A stretch of DNA of 52,189 bases from Dongia sedimenti (GCA_030715195.1 JAUYVI010000013.1:1-52189); one strand, 5' to 3'; counted from the stretch's first letter, positions 31,258 to 40,989 are shown. Notes: generated from the sequence alone by a model not told the origin. Numbers and translations are program-made.

Positions 31258-32817
31258 ATGGCCACCCAGATGACCGCCCCGAAGATCGTCCCAATGATTC
31301 AGGGGGAAACGGACACGCTGCTGCAGAGCCTCGGCATCCCGCGCGACCACTATACCGGCGGTGCGATGGCGGTCCATTCGCCGATCACCGGCGAGGAGAT
31401 CGCCAAGGTCCACACCGCCACCCCGATGGAAGCCAAGAAGGCCGTCGAGGCGGGCCACCAGGCCTTCCTCGCCTGGCGCGAGGTGCCTGCCCCGAAGCGC
31501 GGCGAGCTGGTGCGCCTGCTGGGCGAGGAGCTGCGCGCCCATAAGGCGGCACTCGGCCGCCTGGTCTCCATCGAAGTGGGCAAGATCGAATCCGAGGGCC
31601 TCGGCGAGGTCCAGGAGATGATCGACATCTGCGACTATGCGGTCGGCCTGTCGCGCCAGATCTTCGGCCTCACCATCGCGACCGAGCGGCCGAACCATCG
31701 GATGATGGAGACCTGGCATCCGCTCGGCGTCACCGGCATCATCACCGCCTTCAACTTCCCGGTCGCGGTCTGGTCCTGGAACGCGGCGGTGGCGCTGGTC
31801 TGCGGCAACAGCTGCATCTGGAAGCCCTCGGAGAAGACCCCGCTCACCGCCATCGCCACCACTGCGTTGTTCGAGCGCGCCGTTGCCCGCTTCACCGAGG
31901 CCGGCAACACCGTGCCGGACGGATTGATGGCGCTGCTGGTCGGCGACCGCGCGGTCGGCGAGATCCTGGTCGATCATCCGAAGGTCGCGGTCCTTTCCGC
32001 CACGGGTTCCACTGCCATGGGCAAGGCCGTCGCGCCGAAGCTGGCCGCGCGCTTCGCCCGGGCGATCCTGGAGCTCGGCGGCAACAATGCCGGTATCGTC
32101 TGCCCCTCGGCCGATCTCGACCTCACCCTGCGCGCGGTCGCCTTCGCCGCCATGGGCACCGCCGGCCAGCGCTGCACCAGCCTGCGCCGCCTGTTCGTGC
32201 ATGCCAGCGTCTACGACAAGCTGGTCCCGCGCCTGATCAAGGCCTACGGCTCGGTCAACATCGGCAACCCGCTGCAGGCCGGCACCCTGATCGGCCCGCT
32301 GATCGACCACCATGCCTACCAGGGAATGGAGCGCGCCCTCAACGCCGCGAAGGCCGCCGGCGGCACCGTGCATGGCGGCGCCCGCGCCGATTCCGACACC
32401 TTCCCCAACGCCTATTACGTCCATCCGGCCCTGGTCGAGATGCCGAAGCAGACCGGTCCGGTCGAGCAGGAGACCTTCGCGCCGATCCTCTATGTGATGA
32501 AATACGAGAACTTCGACGATGTGGTCGCCTTGCACAACGGCGTGCCGCAGGGCCTCTCCTCCTCGATCTTCACCCGCGATCTCGGCGAGGCCGAGCGCTT
32601 CCTCTCGGTCGCGGGCTCGGATTGCGGCATCGCCAACGTCAACATCGGCCCCTCCGGCGCCGAGATCGGCGGGGCGTTCGGCGGCGAGAAGGAAACCGGC
32701 GGCGGCCGCGAGGCCGGCTCGGATTCCTGGAAGGCCTATATGCGCCGCGCCACCAACACGATCAACTACGGCAAGCAGCTTCCGCTCGCCCAGGGCGTGA
32801 AGTTCGACGTTGAGTAA
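31258..32817 (+). CDS. Aldehyde dehydrogenase, ALDH7/AmaB-like
   Basis: A 519-residue NAD(P)-dependent aldehyde dehydrogenase. Catalytic residues are E272 (LELGGNN) and C306 (GTAGQRCTSLRR); FNFPVAVWSWN and KPSEKTPLTA are cofactor-binding blocks. The sequence around NNAGIVCPSADLDL and the C-terminal GGEKETGGGREAGSDSWKAYMRRATNTINY matches the ALDH7 group (alpha-aminoadipate semialdehyde dehydrogenase, AmaB/Pcd/antiquitin), so lysine catabolism via 2-aminoadipate is the likely role. No other lysine pathway genes are nearby. GAGGA precedes the ATG. It is followed by a pair of palindromic repeats. Confidence 0.93.
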   Translation: MATQMTAPKIVPMIQGETDTLLQSLGIPRDHYTGGAMAVHSPITGEEIAKVHTATPMEAKKAVEAGHQAFLAWREVPAPKRGELVRLLGEELRAHKAALGRLVSIEVGKIESEGLGEVQEMIDICDYAVGLSRQIFGLTIATERPNHRMMETWHPLGVTGIITAFNFPVAVWSWNAAVALVCGNSCIWKPSEKTPLTAIATTALFERAVARFTEAGNTVPDGLMALLVGDRAVGEILVDHPKVAVLSATGSTAMGKAVAPKLAARFARAILELGGNNAGIVCPSADLDLTLRAVAFAAMGTAGQRCTSLRRLFVHASVYDKLVPRLIKAYGSVNIGNPLQAGTLIGPLIDHHAYQGMERALNAAKAAGGTVHGGARADSDTFPNAYYVHPALVEMPKQTGPVEQETFAPILYVMKYENFDDVVALHNGVPQGLSSSIFTRDLGEAERFLSVAGSDCGIANVNIGPSGAEIGGAFGGEKETGGGREAGSDSWKAYMRRATNTINYGKQLPLAQGVKFDVE

Positions 32818-32841
32818 AGGTTGGCTACGATCGTGCGGCGG

Positions 32842-32943
32842 CCCCCTCACCCCAACCCCTCTCCCACGAGGGGAGAGGGGCTTTGGATCCGATGCCGGCA
32901 ACAGCGTCCCCTCTCCCCTTGTGGGAGAGGGACAGGGTGAGGG
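32842..32943. repeat. Two inverted copies of the intergenic repeat
   Basis: Copy one (32842-32883) reads CCCCCTCACCCC then CCCCTCTCCC-ACGA-GGGGAGAGGGG. Copy two (32906-32943) is the mirrored form CCCCTCTCCCC-TTGT-GGGAGAGGG followed by CAGGGTGAGGG. Together they could fold into a long structure between the aldehyde dehydrogenase and cutC. They match the element at 4977-5050. Confidence 0.8.
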
Positions 32944-32954
32944 CTAGCCCCGCA

Positions 32955-33713
32955 ATGACTGCGTCCAGTAACAACTCTATTTTCGAAATCTGCGTCGAGG
33001 GGATCGACGGCGTTGTCGCCGCCCAGGAGGGCGGCGGCGACCGCGTCGAGCTCTGCGCCAGCCTCCTGGAAGGCGGCATCACGCCGAGCTTCGGCACGAT
33101 CCGCGCGGCCTTGAAGCTCTGCTATCTACCGATCCATGTGATCCTGCGCCCGCGTGGCGGCGACTTCCTCTATTCCGACGCCGAGTTCGCCACCATGCTG
33201 GACGACGCGCGACAGATCGCAAAAATGAACGCCGCCGGTATCGTCATCGGTTGCCTGACCGAAGACGGCCGCATCGACGAAACGCGCATGAAGGCGCTGA
33301 TCGAGGCGGCGCAACCCTTGAGCGTCACCTGCCACCGCGCCTTCGACATGACCCGCGATCCCGAAGAGGCACTCGAGGCGCTGATCCGCTGCGGCGTCCA
33401 CCGCGTGCTGACCAGCGGCCAGCGCGCGACCGCGGTCGAGGCCATCCCGCTGCTGAAGAAGCTGAACCAGCAGGCCGCCGGCCGGATCATCGTCATGGCG
33501 TGCGGCGAGCTGGCGCCGGACAATATCGCACGCGTGGTCCAGGAGACCGGCGGGCGGGAGTTTCATTTCGCGGCCTTGAAGCAAGTCCCGAGCGGGATGG
33601 CCTATCGCAACCCGTCGGTCGGCATGGGCGGCACCGAACTCGACCGCGAGTACACGAATACGGTCAGCGATCCCCTGCGAATTCGGGCGACCATCGCGGC
33701 GGCGCGCGCTTGA
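32955..33713 (+). CDS. cutC: CutC-family protein
   Basis: A 252-residue TIM-barrel of the copper homeostasis CutC family: EICVEGIDGVVAAQEGGGDRVELCASLLEGGITPSFG, HVILRPRGGDFLYSDAEF, VTCHRAFDMTRDPEEALEALIRCGVHRVLTSGQ and FHFAALKQVPSGMAYRN are the conserved blocks. The original copper role in E. coli has been questioned, so function is open. ATG 32955 is chosen because the longer open frame from 32883 only translates the palindromic repeat. No copper-resistance genes are near. Confidence 0.92.
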   Translation: MTASSNNSIFEICVEGIDGVVAAQEGGGDRVELCASLLEGGITPSFGTIRAALKLCYLPIHVILRPRGGDFLYSDAEFATMLDDARQIAKMNAAGIVIGCLTEDGRIDETRMKALIEAAQPLSVTCHRAFDMTRDPEEALEALIRCGVHRVLTSGQRATAVEAIPLLKKLNQQAAGRIIVMACGELAPDNIARVVQETGGREFHFAALKQVPSGMAYRNPSVGMGGTELDREYTNTVSDPLRIRATIAAARA

Positions 33714-33752
33714 AGCCACCGCCCGGGCGGTTGTAGCATCCTCTCTGCCGCG

Positions 33753-33774
33753 CCGTCATAAAGCGGTCATAAAA
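33753..33774 (+). promoter_or_regulatory. Pho box (PhoB-type direct repeat)
   Basis: Two adjacent 11-bp units, CCGTCATAAAG and CGGTCATAAAA, share GTCATAAA in the same phase. That is the arrangement of the PhoB binding site (consensus CTGTCATAAA repeated every 11 bp). It ends 57 bp upstream of the ABC importer's ATG, a fitting distance. It implies induction of the importer by phosphate starvation. Confidence 0.75.
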
Positions 33775-33831
33775 AGGCAACGCCGCTCTGTTAGCAGGCG
33801 ACCGTTGCAATCGCATTGGGAGCCGCTCTCC

Positions 33832-34815
33832 ATGACAATCCGAACCCTATTCGCCGCGCTGGCCGCTCTGGCCATCTCCGCCGGCGCCGCGCATGCCGCC
33901 TCCGGCACCTTGACCGTCTACACCTCGACCCCCGACCAGGCGATGAACGACCTGATCGCCGCCTTCAACAAGGTTGAGCCCGGTGTGAAGGTCGACTTCT
34001 TCCGCTCCGGCACCACCGAGGTCGTCAACAAGCTGCAGGCCGAGTTCACCGCCGGCGCGCCGCAGCCGGACGTGCTGTTCATCGCCGACGCGACCGTCAT
34101 GGAGCAACTGAAGGGCGACGGCCGCCTGATGCCCTATGCCGAGGCCCCGGTCGATGGATTGCCGCAGGGCTTCTACGATGCGGACAAGACCTATTTCGGC
34201 ACCAAGATCATCCCGACCGGCATCGTCTACAACACCAAGTCCGGCAAACCGCGCCCGGTCTCCTGGGGCGACCTGATCTCGCCCAATGCCAAGGACCAGG
34301 TGATCATGCCGAGCCCGCTCTATTCCGGTGCGGCGGTGATCCATGTCGGCACCATCACCGCGCAGCCGGAGCTCGGCTGGAACTACTACGAGAAGCTCGC
34401 CGATAACGGCGCCGTCGCCACCAAAGGCAATGGCGGCGTGCTCGAAGCGGTCGCCAGCGGCCAGAAGGCCTATGGCATGATCGTCGATTTCATGGCCTTC
34501 AACGGCAAGGCCAAGGGCTCGCCGGTCGAGTTCGTCTATCCGACCGAAGGCGTCTCCATGGTGACCGAGCCGGTCGCGATCCTGAAGACCGCGAAGAACG
34601 TCGATGCGGCGAAGAGCTTCGTCAACTGGCTGCTCTCCGATGCCGGCCAGCAATACATGACCGTGCAGGGCTACATCCCCGGCAAGGCCGGCGTCGCCGG
34701 CCCCGAAGGCCGCCCGGCCGCGGCCGAGCTCAAGGTGATGCCCGCCTCCGCCAAGGACGTCGCCGGCGAGAGCAACGAGATCAAGAAGCATTTCTCCGAT
34801 CTCTTCGGTGGCTGA
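33832..34815 (+). CDS. ABC transporter substrate-binding protein, AEP/Fe-type
   Basis: A 327-residue periplasmic binding protein with a signal peptide (cleavage after GAAHA near residue 22). It belongs to the FbpA/PhnS class (family 1 SBP): LTVYTSTPDQAMNDLIAAFNKVEPGVKVDFFRSGTTEVVNKL, then PQPDVLFIADATVMEQLK and WGDLISPNAKDQVIMPSP. This class covers ferric iron, 2-aminoethylphosphonate and related anions. The ferric-site pair of tyrosines is not evident (only single Tyr in FVYPTEG). The Pho box upstream favours a phosphonate or phosphoester ligand. GGGAG precedes the ATG. It heads a three-gene operon. Confidence 0.88.
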   Translation: MTIRTLFAALAALAISAGAAHAASGTLTVYTSTPDQAMNDLIAAFNKVEPGVKVDFFRSGTTEVVNKLQAEFTAGAPQPDVLFIADATVMEQLKGDGRLMPYAEAPVDGLPQGFYDADKTYFGTKIIPTGIVYNTKSGKPRPVSWGDLISPNAKDQVIMPSPLYSGAAVIHVGTITAQPELGWNYYEKLADNGAVATKGNGGVLEAVASGQKAYGMIVDFMAFNGKAKGSPVEFVYPTEGVSMVTEPVAILKTAKNVDAAKSFVNWLLSDAGQQYMTVQGYIPGKAGVAGPEGRPAAAELKVMPASAKDVAGESNEIKKHFSDLFGG

Positions 34816-34839
34816 TCCTTCGACACCGGAAAGCCGCGC

Positions 34840-36579
34840 ATGACGAACGGCGCTGTCCCCAAGGCCAGCGCCGTTCGCGTGACGGTCCCGCGCCTTGGGC
34901 TTTCCAGCCGCGGCGGCGACCGCCTGCTGGCGGGGGCCGCGACCGCTCTGGTCATCGTCTTCTGCCTGCTGCCGATGCTGCGACTGCTGATGGAGGCGGT
35001 ACTGCCTTCCGCCGACGGCAGCCTGCCGTTGGAGAGCTTGAACTCCCGCAGCGTGTTCCGCGCCGGCACCAACACGCTGGTCTCCAGCTTCGCGTCAACC
35101 GTGATCTCCACTCTGCTCGGCGGCGGCTTCGCCCTGCTGATCGGGCTCACCGACATCCGGCGCAAGAGCCTGCTCACCTTGCTCTGCCTACTGCCGCTGC
35201 TGATCCCGTCGCAGATCACCGCCCTGGCCTGGATCAAAATGCTGGATGTCGGCACGCCGGCCCGCGCGGTCATCGACGTCGTGTTCGGCACCGAATCCAA
35301 CCATCCGCTCTATGGCGGCGGCGGCGTTTCCTTCGTCATGGGGTTGGAGCACGCGCCGCTGATTTTCCTCGCCATCGCCGCGGCCTGTCGCGCGCTCCCT
35401 TGCGATCTGGTCGAGGCCGCGCGCGCGGCCGGCGCGTCGCACCGGCGCGTGCTGTTCACCATCATCCTGCCGCTGCTCAAGCCGGCGCTGCTGGCGGGCG
35501 GCGCGCTCGCCTTCGTCTCCGCGATCGGCAATTTCGGGGTGCCGGCCTTGCTCGGCATCCCCGGCCGCTTCAGCGTGCTGACAACCCTGATCTACCAGCG
35601 GCTCAACGGCTTCGGCCCCTCGGTGCTGGGCGAGACCGCGGCATTGGGCCTGATCCTGGCGCTGCTCGCCGCCATCGGCCTCATTTGGCAGCGCTGGGTC
35701 ATTCGCCGCGCGCCGGCCTTGCGCACGGGCGGCCCGACCGGCCCGATCCTGCCCTTGGGAACCGCGCGGCCGTTCATCGAACTCGCGGCGTGGCTGCTGC
35801 TGTTGCTGCTGACCGTCGTGCCGCTCGCCGCTCTGGTCGGCGCGGCCCTCATCCCGGCGCTCGGCGTGCCGCTGACCTTTGAGACGGTGACGCTGGAGAA
35901 CTTCATCTATGTGCTGACGCAGTATCAGCCGACCCAGCGCGCCTTCCTGAACAGCACTTTGCTCTCCGCCGGCGCGGCGATCGTCACCGCGGCACTCGGC
36001 CTCGTCCTGGCCTATTACGGCGAGCTGCGGCGCTGGGCCTGGATGCGGGCGCTCGACGCCGTCGCCGATGCGCCCTATGCCGTGCCGGGCATCGTGCTGG
36101 CCATCGCCGAGATCCTGGTCTTCCTGAAGCCGTTGCCCCTGCTCGGCGTCAGTCTCTACGGCACCGCCTGGATTCTCCTCGTCGCCTATGTAGCGCGCTT
36201 TCTCACGCTGGCGCTGCGGCCGCTCGCCGCGGCGATGAAGCAGATGGATCCGACCATGGAAGAAGCCGCGCGGCTCGCCGGAGCCAGCGGTCCGCGCCGC
36301 CTGTTCAGCATCATCCTGCCCGGTCTGCGCGCCTCGATCATGTCCGGCGCGCTGCTGGTGTTCCTGACCGCCTTCAACGAACTCACCGTCTCCGCCCTGC
36401 TCTGGTCGCGCGGTCACGAGACGCTCGGCGTCATGGTGTTCTCGCTGCAGAGCGAGGGGGCGGCGGGCGCCGCCGCCGCGGTCGCCAGCATCACCGTCGT
36501 CGTCACCCTGGCCGTGGCTGGGATCGCCACCCTGTTCGCACGCCGTCTGCCGAAAGGAACGCTGCCGTGGATGCCGTGA
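34840..36579 (+). CDS. Fused ABC permease, AEP/Fe-type
   Basis: A 579-residue inner-membrane permease made of two binding-protein-dependent transport domains in tandem, about 12 helices. Each half has an EAA loop that meets the ATPase: LVEAARAAGASHRRVLFTIILPLLKPAL (near 188-215) and MEEAARLAGASGPRRLFSIILPGLRASI (near 472-499). The two-in-one layout is shared by FbpB and by the PhnU-type permease of 2-aminoethylphosphonate importers. It starts 24 bp after the binding protein and overlaps the ATPase gene by 13 bases. Confidence 0.92.
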   Translation: MTNGAVPKASAVRVTVPRLGLSSRGGDRLLAGAATALVIVFCLLPMLRLLMEAVLPSADGSLPLESLNSRSVFRAGTNTLVSSFASTVISTLLGGGFALLIGLTDIRRKSLLTLLCLLPLLIPSQITALAWIKMLDVGTPARAVIDVVFGTESNHPLYGGGGVSFVMGLEHAPLIFLAIAAACRALPCDLVEAARAAGASHRRVLFTIILPLLKPALLAGGALAFVSAIGNFGVPALLGIPGRFSVLTTLIYQRLNGFGPSVLGETAALGLILALLAAIGLIWQRWVIRRAPALRTGGPTGPILPLGTARPFIELAAWLLLLLLTVVPLAALVGAALIPALGVPLTFETVTLENFIYVLTQYQPTQRAFLNSTLLSAGAAIVTAALGLVLAYYGELRRWAWMRALDAVADAPYAVPGIVLAIAEILVFLKPLPLLGVSLYGTAWILLVAYVARFLTLALRPLAAAMKQMDPTMEEAARLAGASGPRRLFSIILPGLRASIMSGALLVFLTAFNELTVSALLWSRGHETLGVMVFSLQSEGAAGAAAAVASITVVVTLAVAGIATLFARRLPKGTLPWMP

Positions 36580-37622
36580 GCCTGAAATCCGTCTCCAAGC
36601 ACTATGGCGACAAGCCGGCCGTCGCCGAAGTCGATCTCGACGTGATGGTCGGCGAGTTCGTGGCGCTGCTCGGCCCCAGCGGTTGCGGCAAGACCACGTT
36701 GCTGCGCCTGCTCGCCGGTTTCGAGACGCCCGATGCCGGCACGATCAGCATCGGCGTCCGCGAAGTCGCCCGCGCCGGCGCGCTGGCGGTGCCGCCGGAG
36801 CAGCGCGGCGTCGGCATGGTGTTCCAGTCCCACGCGCTCTGGCCGCATATGACGGTCGGCGAGAATGTCGAATACGCGCTGAAGATCCGCAAGATCCCCG
36901 GTCCTGAGCGCCGGAAGATGGTCGAGCGCGCCCTCGACACCGTCGGCCTCGGCGAGCGGCGGGATTCGCAGCCCGACCAGCTGTCCGGCGGCCAGCGCCA
37001 GCGCGTGGCACTCGCCCGCTGCCTGGCCATGGAGCCCTCCGTCGTGCTGATGGACGAGCCGCTGGCCAGCCTCGACGTGCATCTGCGCGAAAGCCTGCAG
37101 GCCGAGTTCCATCGCCTGCACCGCCAGCTCGGCGCCACCATCGTCTATGTCACCCACGACCAGTCGGAAGCGATGGCGCTGGCCGACCGGGTCGCCGTGC
37201 TGGATCATGGCCGGCTGCAACAGGTGGCACCGCCGCGCGGCCTCTATGCCGAGCCGGCCACCGCCATGGTCGCGGATTTCGTCGGGCGCGGGATGGTCGT
37301 GCCGCTGGATACCGCCGTGCCCGGTCGTGCCGGCAGCGTCGAAGCGCAGCTCTGGGGCGAAACCATCCATCTGCGCTCGATGCGCAGCGGCGCTTCGATG
37401 CGGGCCTGCCTGCGGCCCGAAGGCCTTTCGCTCGGTGAGACCGGCATCGCGGCCAAGGTCGATCGCGCCGTGTTCGAAGGTGCGGCGACGATCCTGCATT
37501 GCCGGGTCGATCGCGCGCCCGACGTGCTGCTGCGGGTGCTGCATCGCGCCGCCCCGCCGGCCGAAGGCAGTCCGGTCAAGATCGCGATTGGCGACGGCTG
37601 GCTGCTGCCGACCGCCGCATAA
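36567..37622 (+). CDS. ABC transporter ATPase, AEP/Fe-type
   Basis: A 351-residue ATPase for the importer: Walker A GPSGCGKTT near 37, Q-loop VFQSHALWP, signature LSGGQRQRVALAR near 140, Walker B VVLMDEPLASLD, switch His in VTHDQSEAMAL. A C-terminal TOBE-type domain (about 265-345) probably has a regulatory role. GTG 36567 has AAAGGAA upstream; the start overlaps the permease stop, which indicates coupling. Its TAA merges with the A-run next to the bidirectional hairpin at 37628. Confidence 0.94.
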   Translation: MDAVSLKSVSKHYGDKPAVAEVDLDVMVGEFVALLGPSGCGKTTLLRLLAGFETPDAGTISIGVREVARAGALAVPPEQRGVGMVFQSHALWPHMTVGENVEYALKIRKIPGPERRKMVERALDTVGLGERRDSQPDQLSGGQRQRVALARCLAMEPSVVLMDEPLASLDVHLRESLQAEFHRLHRQLGATIVYVTHDQSEAMALADRVAVLDHGRLQQVAPPRGLYAEPATAMVADFVGRGMVVPLDTAVPGRAGSVEAQLWGETIHLRSMRSGASMRACLRPEGLSLGETGIAAKVDRAVFEGAATILHCRVDRAPDVLLRVLHRAAPPAEGSPVKIAIGDGWLLPTAA

Positions 37623-37675
37623 AAAGAGCCCCGCCCCGGTCCCGCGCTCTGGAGATTGCGGGACCGGGGCGGGGC
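37621..37675 (-). terminator. Rho-independent terminator of sgaA-mtkAB
   Basis: A perfect 18-bp GC-rich stem (37628-37645 with 37658-37675) has a 12-base loop. On the minus strand it is followed by TCTTTTT, so it terminates the mtkB transcript, which ends 18 bp before it. For the converging ABC operon it offers the same stem without a U-tract. Confidence 0.88.
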
Positions 37676-37693
37676 GTCAGCGAACGTAGCCCC

Positions 37694-38584
37694 CTACGCC
37701 GCCTTCCTGAGGACCGCTTGCACGGTCGAACCGATTTCCGCCGGCGTCGGCGAGATGGTGACGCCGACCTCGCGGAGAATTTCCACCTTCTCGCTGGCGC
37801 TCTCGCCGAAGGCCGAGATGATCGCGCCGGCATGGCCCATCTTGCGGCCCTTCGGCGCCGACAGGCCGGCGACATAGGCGATCACCGGCTTCGACATGTG
37901 ATTGCGCACGTATTCCGCGGCCTCCGCTTCCTGCGGGCCGCCGATCTCGCCGATCATCACCACCGCATGGGTGTCCGGATCCTTCTCGAACAGCTCGAGG
38001 ATGTCGCGGAACGAGCTGCCGTTGATCGGGTCGCCGCCGATACCGACGCTGGTCGAGATGCCGATGCCGAGTTCCTTCATCTGCGACGCGGCCTCGTAGC
38101 CGAGCGTGCCGGAGCGGCCGACCACGCCGACATGGCCCGGCTGGTAGATATGGCCCGGCATGATGCCGAGCAGCGCCTTGCCCGGGCTGATCACCCCGGC
38201 GCAGTTCGGGCCGACCAGCGTCATGCGGTTTTCCTGGCGATAGCGGCGCATGTAGCGCTTCACCTGGATCATGTCCTGCGAGGGAATGCCGTCGGTGATG
38301 GCGACGCAGAGCCGGATGCCGGCATCGGCCGCTTCCATGATCGAATCCGCGGCGAATGGCGGCGGCACGAAGACGATGCTGGCGGTGGCACCGGTCTTCT
38401 CGACCGCTTCCTTCACCGTGTTGAAGACCGGCACGCCCTGCTCGCTGGCGCCGCCCTTGCCGGGCGTGACACCCCCGACCACGTTGGTGCCGTATTCCTT
38501 CATCTCCTTGGTGTGGAAGCTGCCGATGCGGCCGGTGATGCCTTGAACGATCACCGCCGTGTTGCGATCCAGGAGCACAGTCAT
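37694..38584 (-). CDS. mtkB: Malate--CoA ligase (malate thiokinase) alpha subunit
   Basis: A 296-residue homologue of succinyl-CoA synthetase alpha. The CoA-binding Rossmann motif is GITGRIGSFHTKEMKEYGT, GPNCAGVISPG is the central block, and the phosphohistidine is H251 in KMGHAGAIISAFG. The neighbouring sgaA shifts the assignment from succinate to malate thiokinase, which makes malyl-CoA in the serine cycle. It begins 1 bp after mtkA ends. A succinyl-CoA synthetase role cannot be fully excluded by sequence alone. Confidence 0.9.
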   Translation of the reverse strand: MTVLLDRNTAVIVQGITGRIGSFHTKEMKEYGTNVVGGVTPGKGGASEQGVPVFNTVKEAVEKTGATASIVFVPPPFAADSIMEAADAGIRLCVAITDGIPSQDMIQVKRYMRRYRQENRMTLVGPNCAGVISPGKALLGIMPGHIYQPGHVGVVGRSGTLGYEAASQMKELGIGISTSVGIGGDPINGSSFRDILELFEKDPDTHAVVMIGEIGGPQEAEAAEYVRNHMSKPVIAYVAGLSAPKGRKMGHAGAIISAFGESASEKVEILREVGVTISPTPAEIGSTVQAVLRKAA

Positions 38585-38585
38585 G

Positions 38586-39779
38586 TCAGGCCACCGCTTT
38601 CGGCTGCTTGAGGTTGACGTCGTTCTTCCAAGCCTGGACCGCGCGCTCGGCGGCTTCGGCCAAGGTGTTGGCGCGGATGATCGGGAGACCGCTGCGCGCC
38701 AGGATGCGCCTTCCCTCCTCCACATGCGTGCCGGCGAGGCGCACGACCAGCGGCACATGCACCGGATTCTTCTCCAGCGCCTGCACGATGCCCTCGGCCA
38801 CCCAGTCGCAGCGGTTGATGCCGGCGAAGATGTTGACCAGGATCGCCTGCACATTGTCGTCCGACATGACCAGGCGGAACGCTTTCGCCACGCGATCGGG
38901 AGTCGCACCGCCGCCGATGTCGAGGAAGTTGGCCGGCTCGCCGCCCGCCAGCTTGATCATGTCCATGGTCGCCATGGCCAGCCCTGCACCATTCACGATG
39001 CAGCCGATATTGCCGGTGAGACCGACATAGGAGAGGCCGCGATCGGCGGCGCGGGTCTCGCGCGAATCCTCCTGCGACTTGTCCCTGAGCTCGGCGATGC
39101 TCGGATGGCGAAACAAAGCGTTGTCGTCGAAGGTCATCTTGGCATCGAGCGCGATGACGCCTTCCTCGGTGATCACCAGCGGGTTGATCTCCACCATGTT
39201 GGCGTCGAGCGATTCCAACGCCTTGTAGCAGCCCATGATCAACGAGACGGCTTTTTGCACATGTTCGCCGGGGATGCCGAGGCCGAAGGCGATCTCGCGG
39301 GCCTGGAAAGCCTGCATGCCGACGGCGGGCTCGACCACGCTGCGGATCAGGGTGTCCGGCTTGTCGGCGGCGATGTCCTCGATCTCCATGCCGCCGGCCG
39401 CCGAGGCGACCACCATGACGCGCTCGGTCTTCCGGTCCAGCACGAAGCCGAGATAAATCTCCTTCAGGATATGGACCGCGCCCTCGACATAGACGCGATA
39501 GACGATCTTGCCCTCGGGTCCGCTCTGATGCGTGACCAAACGCTTGCCGAACATCTCGTCGGCCGCGTCATAGACCTCGTGCTCGTTGCCGCAGAGCTTG
39601 ACGCCGCCGGCCTTGCCGCGGCCGCCGGTATGGACCTGGGCCTTCACCACCCATTTGTTGCCGCCGATCTCGCGGGCGCGATAGGCCGCCTGCTCCGGGC
39701 TGTAGGCCAAGCCGCCGCGCGGCACGGGGACGCCGTAGCCGGCCAGGATTTCCTTGGCCTGATATTCGTGGATGTCCAT
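38586..39779 (-). CDS. mtkA: Malate--CoA ligase (malate thiokinase) beta subunit
   Basis: A 397-residue ATP-grasp subunit: [20 protein letters not shown], the nucleotide-binding [31 protein letters not shown], and the CoA-side loop [21 protein letters not shown]. With MtkB it ligates CoA to malate at ATP expense. AGGGGGGAG precedes the ATG at 39779. It lies between sgaA (16 bp upstream) and mtkB (1 bp downstream). The usual partner genes for malyl-CoA lyase and phosphoenolpyruvate carboxylase are not in this window. Confidence 0.92.
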   Translation of the reverse strand: MDIHEYQAKEILAGYGVPVPRGGLAYSPEQAAYRAREIGGNKWVVKAQVHTGGRGKAGGVKLCGNEHEVYDAADEMFGKRLVTHQSGPEGKIVYRVYVEGAVHILKEIYLGFVLDRKTERVMVVASAAGGMEIEDIAADKPDTLIRSVVEPAVGMQAFQAREIAFGLGIPGEHVQKAVSLIMGCYKALESLDANMVEINPLVITEEGVIALDAKMTFDDNALFRHPSIAELRDKSQEDSRETRAADRGLSYVGLTGNIGCIVNGAGLAMATMDMIKLAGGEPANFLDIGGGATPDRVAKAFRLVMSDDNVQAILVNIFAGINRCDWVAEGIVQALEKNPVHVPLVVRLAGTHVEEGRRILARSGLPIIRANTLAEAAERAVQAWKNDVNLKQPKAVA

Positions 39780-39795
39780 CGCTCCCCCCTGTTTC

Positions 39796-40989
39796 TTATT
39801 CGGCGGCGGCGGCGCTGAGCGCCACGCCCTGCTGATGGAAGTATTCGACCGCGGCGCCGACGCCGCTGCCGGCCTTGATCGGCACGCCGACATCGCGCAG
39901 CGCCAGCTCGACGCCGCCCAGCGCGCTCAGCACCATCAGCTCGTTGAGATCGCCGAGATGGCCGATGCGGAACACCTTACCGTTCAGCTTGGCCAGGCCC
40001 ATGCCGAGCGACAGGCCGTAGCGCCGATAGGCATGGCGGATGAGATTGTTGGAATCGAAGCCCTCGGTGAGCTGGATCGCGCTGACCGTGTCGGAATGCC
40101 AGCGCTTCTCCTTGGCGCAAAGTTTCATGTTCCAGGCCGAGACCGCGCGGCGCACGCCTTCGCCCAGGCGATGATGCCGCGCGAAGACGTTCTCCAGCCC
40201 CTCGCTCAGCAGCAGATCGACCGAGCTGCGGAGGCCGCGGATCAGCTGCATCGGCGGCGTATAGGGGAAGAAGCCGTCCTTGTTGGTCTTGATCATGTCG
40301 GCGAAGTCGAAATAGCAGCGCGGACACTTCGCCGTCTTCGCCGCGTCGAGCGCCTTCGGGCCGACGCAAAGGATGGCGAGGCCACCCGGCAACATGAAGC
40401 CCTTCTGCGAGCCGCAGACCGCGATATCGACGCCCCACTCATCCATGCGGAAATCGATGCTGGCGATCGAGCTGACGCCGTCGACGAAGAGCAGCGCCGG
40501 ATGGCGGGTCTCGTCGAGTGCCTTGCGCACGCCGGCGATGTCGCTGGTGACGCCGGTCGCGGTCTCGTTGTGGCAGGCCAGCACGGCCTTGATCTTGTGG
40601 CCCTGGTCGGCCGCCAGGATGTCGGCATAGCGCTCGACCGGCACACCCTCGCCCCAATCGACATCGACGATCTCGACCTCGAGCCCGTGGCGCTGGCAGA
40701 GATCGATCCAGAGATGGGAGAACTGGCCGAACCGCGCGGCGAGCACCTTGTCGCCCGGCGAGAGCGTGTTGGTGATCGCCGCTTCCCATCCGCCGGTGCC
40801 CGACGCGGGGAAGAGAAAGACCTGGCCGTCCTGCGACTTGAAGATCTTCTTCACGTCCTGGAACAGCGGCAGGGTGAACTCCGGGAGGTCCGGCGCGCGC
40901 TGGTCCTCCATCGGGATGTCCATGGCCCGGCGCACGCGGTCCGGAACATTGGTCGGCCCTGGGATAAAGAGACCCCGCATTCCAGCCAT
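39796..40989 (-). CDS. sgaA: Serine--glyoxylate aminotransferase
   Basis: A 397-residue class V PLP aminotransferase. The N-terminus [19 protein letters not shown] and [12 protein letters not shown] are family marks; the PLP lysine is K196 in [10 protein letters not shown], and the PLP-contact Asp is D170 in [14 protein letters not shown]. It converts serine and glyoxylate to hydroxypyruvate and glycine, linking C1 assimilation to malyl-CoA cleavage. The perfect AGGAGG five bases upstream of ATG 40989 predicts strong translation. A small inverted repeat (GCCGGA/TCCGGC, 41009-41025) sits in the leader before it. Confidence 0.93.
   Translation of the reverse strand: MAGMRGLFIPGPTNVPDRVRRAMDIPMEDQRAPDLPEFTLPLFQDVKKIFKSQDGQVFLFPASGTGGWEAAITNTLSPGDKVLAARFGQFSHLWIDLCQRHGLEVEIVDVDWGEGVPVERYADILAADQGHKIKAVLACHNETATGVTSDIAGVRKALDETRHPALLFVDGVSSIASIDFRMDEWGVDIAVCGSQKGFMLPGGLAILCVGPKALDAAKTAKCPRCYFDFADMIKTNKDGFFPYTPPMQLIRGLRSSVDLLLSEGLENVFARHHRLGEGVRRAVSAWNMKLCAKEKRWHSDTVSAIQLTEGFDSNNLIRHAYRRYGLSLGMGLAKLNGKVFRIGHLGDLNELMVLSALGGVELALRDVGVPIKAGSGVGAAVEYFHQQGVALSAAAAE

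Noticed and set aside
30811-32901. Long minus-strand frame across the aldehyde dehydrogenase; similarly 42443-44122 on plus across the MFS gene
   Set aside because: Both are shadows of well-recognised genes, with repetitive Arg/Gly/Asp-rich translations and no domains.
33717-33733. Palindrome ACCGCCCGGGCGGT after cutC as a terminator
   Set aside because: It has no loop or T-tract; it is probably a chance GC palindrome.
33832-37622. Ferric iron importer (FbpABC)
   Set aside because: Family similarity allows it, but the Pho box and lack of a Fur-like site favour a phosphorus substrate. Kept as an alternative only.
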